This document shows, in pieces, positions 36,805 to 48,800 of a stretch of DNA of 64,000 nt (position 1 is the first letter of the stretch; each line of letters begins with the position of its first letter). The notes under the pieces were generated by a model. The model made no database searches and was not told where the DNA came from. It saw only the letters and a list, made by a program, of their open reading frames with translations. Made by a program: the position numbers and the translations under genes. This stretch comes from Paenibacillus durus (GTDB lineage Bacteria; Bacillota; Bacilli; Paenibacillales; Paenibacillaceae): the NCBI RefSeq assembly GCF_000756615.1, contig NZ_CP009288.1, positions 2,418,001 to 2,482,000 on the forward strand. The letters are read 5' to 3'.

Positions 36805-39800
36805 ATGAGTGATCAAGCAAATGTTCCGGGACAGCATCAGATTCCCGTAGAACTCAGAGACCATACGGACCAGTTGCGCGTATGGCTTGCTAAATTGTTA
36901 TACATCCAATTACAAACGATGGGTTTGTTTGAGGGCCGATACTCAACAACGGATGAACTTCTTACGGCTAACGGTCTGAACAAACAATTTAAACGCTGGA
37001 TGGAAGAGAGCCTCGCTATATTAACGAGGGAGCAATATGTCTTGCTAGAAGGAGAGCACTGGGTAACTGCCCAAACATCCTTAAATACCATTAACATGTG
37101 GCAAGAATGGGAAGAGAAAAAGCAGATATGGCTTCAAAGCAGCGGTATACGCCCACAGGTAATCTTGGCAGAGACCGCTTTGAGAGCCCTACCGGATATA
37201 CTTGCGGGCCGGCAATTGGCGACAAATGTTCTTTTTCCAGATTCGAGTATGGACTTGGTTGAAGGAATTTATAAAAACAATCCGATCGCAGATTATTTCA
37301 ATGAGGTGTTGGGTGGGCAGCTTGCAGCCATTGTGGACGAAAAGCTAAAGCAGAATGCCTTCGCCCGTATTCGGATTATAGAATTTGGGGCCGGAACGGG
37401 AGGAACAAGCAAGGCGGCGTTAGAAAAGCTTAAGCCATATGCGCATATCATTGATGAGTACTGTTATACGGATATTTCCAAAGCTTTTTTGTTACACGCA
37501 GAACAAAAATATGGACCGGAGTATCCCTTCCTTACTTATAAAACGGTGGATGTTAGTAAACCATTAAGGCAGCAAACAGTTAATGAAGCCGAGTACGATG
37601 TGGTAATCGCTGCAAACGTGCTGCATGCAACCGCGAACATTCGTCAAACACTGCGAAATATAAAAGCAGCGCTTAAAAAGAACGGACGATTGCTGCTTAA
37701 TGAGATTACGGATAATACACTGTTTGCCCATCTGACCTTTGGTTTGTTGGAGGGATGGTGGCTGTATGAAGATTCCGCGCTACGTATTCCCGGCTGTCCG
37801 GGATTATTCCCGAAAACATGGAAAAAAGTGCTTGGCTCAGAGGGATTCAGGAAGATATCCTTTCCGGTTCAAGAAGCCGTTGAATGGGGCCAACAAATTA
37901 TTATTTCTGAGAGTGACGGAGTTATTGTACAGCGAGCAGACCAAGCGCGGACCGAAAATCAATTCAGGACGGAACCGGTTTTATCTGAACATCAGAAAAA
38001 TGTCAGTTTGGATTACCCTAAAAAACAGACGAGTTCTCGTAACGCTATTTTGAATATGCAAAACAATTTAATTGCAGAAGATTTCACAGATCAAATGATC
38101 CGTGACCATGTGCGAACGATTATTCGCGACAGCATTGAAACGTCACTAAAAATGAAACAGAGCCAGATTGATGATGATCAGAGCTTTGCAGAATATGGCG
38201 TTGATTCCATTATAGCTGTCAATCTGATAAATCTGATCAACAATCAGACCGGTATTGTCATGCAAACGACTGTACTGTTCGATTATAACAATGTTAATTC
38301 GTTAACCCGGCATATGATCAACGAGTATCGTGCTGCGATCGTTTCCCGAATAAAAGTGGACGCTTCCCCTGCATTGCCTCCACTTGAATATATGCAGGAG
38401 CCTTTAAATAAAACGATCCGCGCTGAAGCAACGGCTTCCTCCGGATCTAGGAACTCCGAGACAGCAGAAGCTGCTGCCGAAGAGATTAGTGTCACTTCCA
38501 TACAAACGGACCATGAATCAGAATTCATGTATTACAAAGTGGTATTGGAAAAGCCTGGAGATATTGAAGATATAAAGCTTGTTCAGGATCAAACACGCTG
38601 TGTACAAGATCATGAAGTACAAATTGCTGTCCGTGCATTTTCATTGAATTTTGGAGATTTGCTTTGTGTAAGAGGGTTATATCCCACAATGCCTCCGTAT
38701 CCGTTTACTCCGGGATTTGAAGCCAGCGGAGTTATTGTAAAAGTGGGCAAGTCGGTAAAGGATCTGCGGCGGGGTGATGAAGTTATCGCGATGATGGGAG
38801 ATCAGTTGGGCGGGCACGCCAGTATGATTATTTGTCCTGCGGCTCATGTGGTAAAAAAGCCCAGAGGATTGACGTTTGAAGAAGCCTGCTCACTGCCTGC
38901 AGTCGCTATTACGATCCTTGATGTATTTCAAAAAGCAAAACCTCAACAGGGCGAAAGGATCCTGATTCAGACCGCAGCCGGAGGGACGGGATTGCTTGCT
39001 GTGCAACTTGCCCAGCATTATGGTCTTGAAATTTATGCAACCGCAGGTTCTGAGGCTAAACTGGCCTATCTCAAACAATTGGGTGTTCCTCATGGAATCA
39101 ATTATCTGGAGCAAGATTTTGAGGCGGAAATTCGCCGGCTTACAAAAGGTAAAGGCGTAGATATTGTCATTAATACGTTGTCGGGGGATGCCATTCAAAA
39201 AGGACTGGCGTGCCTGTCGCCGGGAGGCAGATACGTAGAAATTGCGATGACGGCTCTTAAGTCGGCTAAAAATATAGATTTATCCATGCTGTCCAACAAT
39301 CAGACGTTCTATTCCATCGACTTACGCAGATTGGCTTTTGACAATCATGAAGTTATCAGAGCGTACCTGGACGATATGGCAGTCCTAATTGAACAGGACG
39401 TTATTCGCCCGACGATCTTTACCTCTTATTCTCTTGAGCAGATCAGGGAGGCTTATTACTCCATACAGAATCGCAATAATATCGGCAAAATTATCGTGTA
39501 TATTCCAGAACGGTATCTATATCAGGAGCCCGCTATTAACACTCCCGAGAGCACAAATCATCTGCTGGCATATAACGTCCATGAAACACCAACAGCAAAA
39601 GAAGAAATAGCCATTATTGGAATTAGCGGCAGATTTGCAAAAAGTCAGAATCCTGAACAACTATGGCAGCATTTGCTTCAAGGCGATGATTTAATCGGCG
39701 AAGTTACAAGATGGGATTTAGACAAATTCCACACAAAAGATAAATCCTATTGCAAGCATGGCAGTTTTATAGAAGATATGGACCGCTTTGATCCATTGTT

Positions 39801-42800
39801 TTTTAATATCTCCGGTGTTGAAGCTACTTATATGGATCCGCAGCAGCGCATTTTTTTGGAGGAATCATGGAAGGCACTGGAGGATGCGGGGTATGCAGGG
39901 ACAAGGGTGCAAGGCCTTCAATGCGGAGTATATGTAGGCTGCAGCGGGATGGACTATCAGAGCATTTTTGGAAATCAGGCACCGCCTCAAGCATTCTGGG
40001 GAAATGCCAACTCCGTCGTTCCGGCACGCATAGCGTATTATTTAAATTTGCAAGGTCCCGCCATTACGGTAGATACCGCTTGTTCCAGCTCACTGGTTGC
40101 CATTCATCTAGCCTGTCAAAGCTTATGGGCGAAAGAGACTGATATGGGTTTGGCAGGAGGTGTATTTGTTCAATCGACGCCTGGATTTTATGTGGCATCC
40201 GACCGGGCCGGAATGCTCTCCCCTACAGGACGTTGTCACACGTTCGATGAACGTGCGGACGGCTTTGTTCCTGGAGAAGGGGCAGGCGTTGTCGTTCTGA
40301 AAAGGCTGCGGGAAGCTATTGCAGACAATGACCAAATTTACGGTGTCATCCGTGGAAGTGGAATTAATCAGGATGGTACCACAAATGGAATTACTGCTCC
40401 AAGCGCAAAATCGCAAGAACGGCTGGAGCAGCGTGTGTATGATACTTTTGCGATTAATCCGGAACATATCCAATTGGTGGAGGCTCATGGAACAGGTACA
40501 AAACTAGGTGACCCGATTGAATTCCATGCTCTTACTAAAGCTTTCAGGAAATATACGGATAAAAAGCAATTCTGTGCAATTGGTTCAGTGAAGACCAACA
40601 TCGGTCATACGGCCACGGCAGCAGGGGTAGCAGGCCTGCTTAAGATTTTACTCAGCATGCGTCATAAAGCCTTTGCGCCGTCTTTGCATTTCAAACAAAG
40701 AAATGCACAAATTCAGCTTAAGGAAAGTCCTTTTTATGTCCCTACAATATCAATGGAATGGGATGTCGATACAGACCGCCGACGCTGTGCCGCTATCAGT
40801 TCTTTCGGTTTTAGTGGTACCAATGCACATATGGTTATTGAAGAAGCACCTGAACTGCCGCATAGCTCAGTTGAAAAGCCAGGATATTTGATTGTCCTTT
40901 CTGCTCGCACAGCGGACCAGCTCCGCCTTCAGGTCCAGCAGCTCGTTAACTATGGCGAACAGATGCCCCATGTCCATTGCGGCAATATGAGCTATACACT
41001 TTTGATGGGCAGAAAACATATGGAATTCCGACTGGCCTGCATCGCCCGCAGCCTGAACGAGATGGCGACCCTTCTAACCCGTTGGCTGGCTAAAGGCAGC
41101 TCGCCACAGGTTACCGTTTCCCATGGGAACATAAACCTTTCCCGTGAGCGATCATCCTTAATACGATACGGTAATGAATGTTTGCAGAAATGTCAGCACG
41201 CTATTAATGCGAGTGAATACCTGGATTATTTAGGAACAGCAGCAGATTTGTATATACAAGGATATGAACTGGATTTTGGATTATTGTTTCCGAATAATGG
41301 ATACCGGACGATCTCACTCCCGACGTATCCATTTGCGAGAGAGCGCTATTGGGTGCCGATGGCGGAAGCGTCTGAGGCTGGTGATCGGGCGGGAAGCAGA
41401 GCAGCGCTACTGCACCCGCTGCTTCACCGCAACCTGTCGGACCTGTTGAATGGCCAGCGGTACGGCACCACGTTCACTGGAGAGGAGGAGTTTCTGGCCG
41501 ACCATGTGGTGCAAGGCCGCAAGCTGCTGCCGGGAGTCGTTTATCTGGAAATGGCCCGGGCAGCCGTAGAGCAGGCGGCGGCCTGGATGACTGACAAGCA
41601 CAGCCTGCTGTTGCGGCACGTCGTGTGGAGTCGGCCCTTGTCTGTCGGGGAAGAACCGGCAGAAGTGCAGATCGCTCTGTACCCGGAGGAAGACGGGACG
41701 ATTAGCTACGATATTTATGGCCAGACGGCAGCGTGCGGGGATGAAGTCTACAGTCAGGGCAACGTTGCGCTCGGCAGCGAAGCGGGCAAGGAAGCGTCCC
41801 TGGATCTGACTGCGTTGCGGAGCCGATGCAGCCGGGGCCGGGTGACAGCGGAGACCTGCTACGCCCTTTTCCAGACGATGGGCCTCGCTTACGGCCCGTC
41901 CCATCAGGCGATTGAGGAGCTGTACCGTGGAGAAGGAGAAGCACTGGCGAAGCTCAAGCTCCCGGAAAGTCTCTTTGACAAGCAAGCGGAATGCATGCTG
42001 CATCCGGGCATGGTGGATGCTGCCTTGCAGGCATCGATTGCCTTGCTGGCCGAAGAGCACTTAATAGCGTGGGACCGGAACGCCTCGGACGTAAAAAGCA
42101 GGGAGGCGGCAGCGCTGCCTTTTGCCCTGGAGGAAGCGGAAGTGCTGCGGCCTTGCGCATCGTCGATGTGGGCGGTAGTGCAATACCGCGCGGGCAGAGG
42201 CGCACCGGAGAAGGTGCGGAAGCTGGACATCGCGTTGTGTGATGAAGCAGGCCATGTCTGCGTCTGGCTGCGGGGGGTTACATCGCGTTCGCCTGAAGCG
42301 CGTGAAGGGTTGTTACTGCTGGAGCCCGTCTGGGAAGAGGTATCCGAGCGCGCAAGCGGGTCTGAACCGCCTGTGTACAGAGAGCATCGGGTGCTGTTTT
42401 GTGAGTCTGCGACGGAATGGACCGGGGAATTAAGTGCGAGATGGTCTAAGGCGCACTGTGTCCGGCTGGGGGCAGCCGGGGGCATCGCGGAACGGTTTGA
42501 GGTCTACGCTCTGGCTGTCTTTGAAGAGATCCGGGAACGGATGAAGGTGCCTGGAGAGGGTTTGACCCTGCTGCAGGTGGTGATACCGGGAAGCGGCGAG
42601 TCCGAGCTGGTGGCGGGCCTGACCGGACTGCTGCGGACAGCGCGGCTGGAGAATTCGCGGCTGGTCGGTCAACTGATAGAGGTGGAGGCCGGGACGGCGG
42701 CGGATACGGTGGCGGAGCAACTTCAAGCTGGTGCAGGCTATCTGGAAGAGACACACCTGCGGATTGCAGGTGGGCAACTGCAGCGTGCGGGCTGGCAGGA

Positions 42801-45800
42801 GTACGAGGCGGATGCGAGAGGCGAGGAAGCTGCCGTTGCTGAACAAGAAGCAGGAGCAGAAAGGCTGAACCGGCAAGCGGGGCAGGGTCTTCGCCATCCG
42901 TGGAAGGCTGGCGGGGTATACGTGATCACCGGCGGCGGAGGCGGCCTGGGCCGGATCTTCGCGGAAGAAATTGCCCAGCGGGCGCAGGGGGCCACGCTGA
43001 TTTTGACCGGAAGATCGGCTGAACTGCCGGAGAGCACCTGGCGGGAGCTGGAACAGTTGCCCGCCCAGGTGCTCTATGAGCCAGTAGACGTAACGGATGC
43101 GGGAGCGGTGGAGGAACTGATGATGCGTATCCGCCAGACGTACGGCCGGGTGAATGGGATCTTGCACAGTGCCGGCGTGACGCGGGACAGCCTGATCCGG
43201 AACAAAACAGCAGACGAGTGGAGGGAAGTGCTGGCGCCGAAAGTGGCGGGCACAGTAAATCTGGACGAAGCCTGCCGGGAGGACGAACTGGACCTGTTGA
43301 TTCTGTTCTCGTCAGGTGCGGGGGCGACAGGCAACATCGGTCAGGCGGACTATGCGGCTGCCAATGCGTTCATGGACCGGTATGCGCAGCGCCGGAACGA
43401 GCAAGTAAAGGCGGGCGAACGGAGGGGACGGACGCTGTCGGTGAGCTGGCCGCTGTGGGAAGCGGGCGGCATGCAGGTGAGCGAAGAGCAGCGGGACAGG
43501 CTCCTGGGTCAGACGGGCTTGCGCCCCCTGCGGACTGAGACGGGCATCGCGGCACTGTACCGCGGACTGGCAAGCAGCAGCAGCCAGGTGCTGGTGGCGG
43601 AAGGCAATCTGCCGAAACTGCGTCGGCGGCTGCTGTCCGTAAGCGCTATGGCAGCGGGAGCCGATGCTTGGGCTAGGGAGGCTCACGGGATGACGGCAGA
43701 AGCGAATGCCCAGTACGCTCCCGCTTTATTTGCAGAGGAACAAAGGCAGGAGAAGGATACGTTAGAAGCTCGTTCATTCTCAGAACAGGCACCTTCTTCA
43801 TTTCAGGGACAAGCTTCCGGCTTGGAGGCCGTGATCGTCCGTCAAGTGGCGGAGTTGCTGCAGGTGGAGGAGTGCGCCATTAACCCGGAGGCCGACTGGA
43901 GCGAATACGGACTCGACCCTGTACAACTGGCTGAAGTGGCTCACCGTCTTCGGGACCGCCAGGGCTGGGAGCTGTCACCTGCTTGGCTGTTGGAACAGCC
44001 GAATGTGTGCGAAGCGGCCAAGTACGCGGCAGAGCAGATCCGGAGAATAAAGAAGCCTGACATTAGGCTGCTGCACAATGCAGAAGGAGTCTCGATGGAA
44101 GCGGCCCTTACGGAAGCGGGATTGGAGGAGCAGGCCGTTCAATATGTGAAACAACGGCTCGCGGGTGTCATTGGCCTGCCGGAGTCCCGGATCGAAGCGG
44201 ACGCGCCGATGGAGCAGTACGGGATCGATTCGATCCTGATCATGCAGATGACCGATGAGTTGGAGACGGACTTTGGCTCGCTGCCGAAGACGCTGTTTTT
44301 TGAGTATCAGACGATCCGGGCCTTGAGCGGTTATTTCATAGAGGCGCATAGTGAGCGTCTGCGGTCACTGCTGAAGGAAGGAAAGCCGGGTGCAGCGTCT
44401 GCGGTTGCTCAAGCTCGTGCAGTGGCGGGGAAATCTGGAGCAAAGGCGGCCGTTCAAAAGCGACAACCAGCAGTTTCAGAGGAGCCACCGTTTGCGGCAC
44501 GTGCTCGTGCAGCTGCGGCATCCGGCCGCAGGGGATCGCCCTGGGACACGGATCTGCCGTTACTCGGCAGACCGGCATTTCGGCGGGAGCGTCTGCGCGT
44601 AGAATCCCATTCTCCGCTTGCCGGAGGCGTCGTACGCGAAGCGGAGCAGGAGATTGCTATCATCGGGATGGCCGGACGCTATCCGGGCGCCCGGAATGTG
44701 GAGCAATTTTGGCAGAACCTGCGCAGTGGCAAGGACAGCATCACCGAAATTCCGACCAGCCGCTGGGACCACCGGCGGTATTACGATGCGGCGCCGGGCA
44801 CAGCAGGGAAAACGTACGGTCAATGGGGCGGTTTTCTGGACGGTGTGGACGAGTTCGATCCGTTGTTTTTCAACGTGTCGCCGCGGGAAGCGGAGATGAT
44901 GGACCCGCAGGAGCGGCTGTTTATGCAGTGTGTGTATGAAACGCTGGAGGATGCAGGGTATACGCGGGAAAGCCTGAGCCCACAGGCGGTCGGGGTGTAC
45001 GTTGGGGTCATGTACGAGGAGTACCAGCTGTACGGGGCGCAGTCCTCCATCGCCCTGTCGGGGAACCCGTCTTCGATTGCGAACCGGGTGTCGTATTTCT
45101 GCAATTTCCGGGGGCCGAGTATGGCAGTGGATACGATGTGCTCTTCCTCGCTGACTGCCATCCATCTGGCCTGTCAGAGTCTACGGCAGCAGGAATGCGG
45201 GGTGGCGGTAGCCGGGGGCGTCAATGTATCGGTGCACCCGAACAAATACGTCATGCTGGCGCAAGGGCGTTTCCTGTCAAGCAAGGGCCGATGCGAAAGC
45301 TTTGGCCGGGGCGGCGACGGTTACGTGCCGGGTGAAGGCGTCGGGGCCGTACTGCTGAAGCCGCTGTCGCGTGCGGTTGCCGACGGGGACCGCATCTACG
45401 GGGTGATTAAAGGTTCAGCGCTGAACCATGGCGGCAAGACCAACGGGTATACGGTGCCGAATCCGAAGGCGCAGGCTGAAGTGATAGAGCAGGCGCTGAA
45501 AGAGGCGGGCATCGATGCCCGGACAATCAGCTATGTAGAAGCGCATGGTACAGGCACGTCCCTTGGAGATCCGATTGAAGTGGCGGGATTGTCGAAAGCC
45601 TTCGGCGGCCCGGCGGAGAAGCCGTACTGCGCCATCGGGTCGGCGAAGTCGAACATTGGACACGGCGAGAGCGCGGCGGGCATTGCGGGCGTGACGAAAG
45701 TGCTGCTGCAAATGCAGCATGGGGAGCTGGCCCCGTCGCTGCATGCGAAGGAGACGAACCCGCATATTGATTTCAGCCGGAGTCCGTTTACGGTGCAGCA

Positions 45801-48800
45801 GGAGCTGGGACCGTGGGAGCGGCCGGTGATGGAAGGCGAGCATCTGCCCCGGCGGGCAGGGATTTCCTCCTTTGGTGCCGGTGGGGCGAATGCCCATGTC
45901 ATTATCGAGGAATATAGGGAAACGCGACCGAATCAGCAAGCAGCGGAAACGCCGGAACGTCCGGTCATGATCGTGCTGTCGGCCAAAAGCGCAGAACGGC
46001 TGAAGGCGCAGGCAGAGCAGCTGCTGGAAGCACTGCAGTCCGGGGTGTACGGCGGATGCACGCTGGCAGATGTGGGCTACACCCTGCAGGTGGGTCGTGA
46101 AGCGCTGGAAGAGCGGCTGGGCCTGCTGGCCGAATCGCTGGAAGAGCTGGCGTCCAAGCTGCAGGCGTATGTGGAAGGGGCAGACGAAGGGAAAGCCACT
46201 GCCGGCGAAGGTTTCTTTTACCGGGGGCAAGCCAAGGGCGGAAGAGAGGCGCTGTCGGTATTCGCCGGGGAAGAGGAGATGCAGGAAATGGTGAGCCGGT
46301 GGCTGCAGCGGGGCAAGTACGAGAAGGTGCTGGAGGTGTGGACCCGGGGACTGGCGGTGAACTGGCTGGAGCAGTACGGGGAAACGGAAAAGCACCGGCC
46401 TCGGCGGATCAGCCTGCCTACGTATCCGTTTGTGAGAGACCGGTACTGGGCTCCGATGAAGTCAAATGCTTCTTGGCACTCTCCATCGGCAAAGGAGTCC
46501 ACCGTACTTCATCCGTTGCTGCATTGGAACACGTCAGACCTGAATGAACTGCGCTACAGCTCGATGATCAGCGCAGAGGATCCGTTTCTTGTAACTTTGC
46601 GGGATCATAACAGTAAAATGTTACCGGACGTATTTTATTTGGAAATGGCGTACGCGGCCGCACAGTTGGCGATACCCGAAGGGAAGAAGAATGTTCCTGT
46701 ATGTATTCAGCTTCGAGACGTAACGTGGTTAAGTTCGGCCAAAACAGGAGATAAACCGTTAGAGCTGCACATCGGGCTATATTCGGAGGTGACTGACGCT
46801 GTCAGCTATGAGATTTATGGCGGCAAGGCGGGAAGCAATGAAGAAATATATAGTTATGGACGTGCAATCAGGGATGGAATAGAAGAATTTGAACGGGAGA
46901 CTTTGGATTTGTCCAAACTGATGGAACGCTTCAGCCATGAGTTGGACAAGAAGGTGTACAATGATGCGTTCAAAACAATGAATATGGATAACAGCGGATT
47001 TCTCTCTGAAATTGAACGCGTTTATATGGGTGAAAATGAAATTTTGATGAAGTTCTTGCAGCCATCATCTTTACCAGAGCAATATACGGCATTTGAGCTG
47101 CCAATGGAATCAGTTGTAGCCGCTCTTCAGACCGGAATAGGTTGGATAAATGGCGGATTCAGCATTGCGGAAGAAAAAATAGAAACGCTGAGAACGGTTA
47201 AACCTGTCGCTCTGGAGTTGCTTGAGGTTGTAAGCAGGGGAAATGCATGTTGGGCGCGGATTCAGATAAGAACAGTCAGTCATGAAGAGAGATTGTGGCC
47301 AAAACTGGACATGGTGTGGTATGACGATACCGGTGCAGCCTTCATGCGTCTAAAAGGTCTGCAACTGGACGGAGCGGAAAATCATTCACTACCGGATAGG
47401 GTGATACCTGATGAACAGACCAATAACCTAAATCAGGCTCTAGTCATAGAAGAAGAATTGCAAACAGTGGGTCAGCTCAACCCGTTGGAGCAGCATACCG
47501 AAGATTCTTCACGTACTGAAGAACCGAATGCCATAAATAAGGTGCAAGGCAGAAGACTCGAGCTGAGAGGGATGAATCTGACCGAGTGTGTGCAGTGGGA
47601 GCTGAAGGAACTGGCAGGCCGGACTTTGAAGCTGAAGAAGGATCTGATCGACCCGGAAGAGAACCTGGCTGAATTCGGTTTTGACTCCATCAGCTTGACG
47701 GAGTTTGCATCGGTTTTGAGCCGTCATTACGAGATTGAGCTGACGCCGGCGGTATTTTTCGGCCGTTCGACCTTAAATGAACTCGCCCGTTATCTGGAGC
47801 AGGAATATACACAAGTATTGAATGATAAGTACGGAGAAGCGATAGAAGACCAACCCGTCTCCGAAACACCGGCGCGTTCCAAACCAACCACAGGGATAAA
47901 GGAAACAGGGTATCGGGCAGCAGGTAGTTCCCGGTTTGCCGCCCGTACCCGGCGGGGTCTGGAGACATCCGAGTCCATTGCCATCATCGGCATCAGCGGG
48001 CGGTTCCCGGAAGCACGGGATGTCGACGAAATGTGGTCTATCCTTGTGCAGGGAAAAGACGCAGTGCGGGAAGTGCCGGGAGAGCGGTTCTCCCGCACCG
48101 GTCCGGTCGCCTGGAAATGCGGGCTTGTCCCGGGTGTGCGTGAGTTTGATCCGCGGTTTTTCGAAATTTCGCCGCGCGAGGCGGAAAGCATGGATCCACG
48201 GCAGCGGCTGCTGCTGCAGGAATCGTGGCGGGCTCTGGAAGATGCCTCGTATGGCAAGAAACAGTTGTCATCCGGCAAGGTCGGCATGTTTGTCGGGGTG
48301 GAGAACAACGAATATTTGCAATTTGTAGGGCTGAACGGACCGCTCACCTCCAATCACAATGCGGTTCTGGCCGCCAGGCTAGCCTACCTTTTGGATCTCA
48401 ACGGACCGAATATGGCAATCAATACAGCCTGCTCGTCCGGCTTGGCGGCCGTGCATCAGGCCTGCACCAGCTTGCGGGGAGGCGAATGTGATACGGCGAT
48501 TGCGTCCGGCGTCAGTTTGCTGCTGACGGAGCGAGGATTTGAAGCAATGTCCCAGGCAGGCATGCTCTCGGAAGACGGCCGGTGTTACGCGTTCGACAAG
48601 CGGGCCAACGGGATGGTGCCGGGTGAAGCGATCGCGGTCGTAGTGCTGAAACGGCTGTCGCAAGCCGAAGCGGACGGGGATTCCATCTACGGGGTGATTA
48701 AGGGAAGCGGTATGAACTACGACGGAAAAACCAACGGAATTACAGCCCCGAGTGGAGTTGCGCAGACGGCGCTGATGAACGACGTGTATACGCGGTACGG

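Larger units (their letters stand above)
32452..39515 (+). other. Module 8: KS-DH-KR | cMT-ACP-ER, split over E/F
   Basis: KS 32452-33723, DH about 34324-35200, KR about 35918-36560 on gene E; cMT 36805-37950, ACP about 38095-38330 and ER 38521-39510 on gene F. With all domains active this gives an alpha-methyl, fully saturated unit. It is the only module in the window with its own ER, placed after the ACP. Confidence 0.8.
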
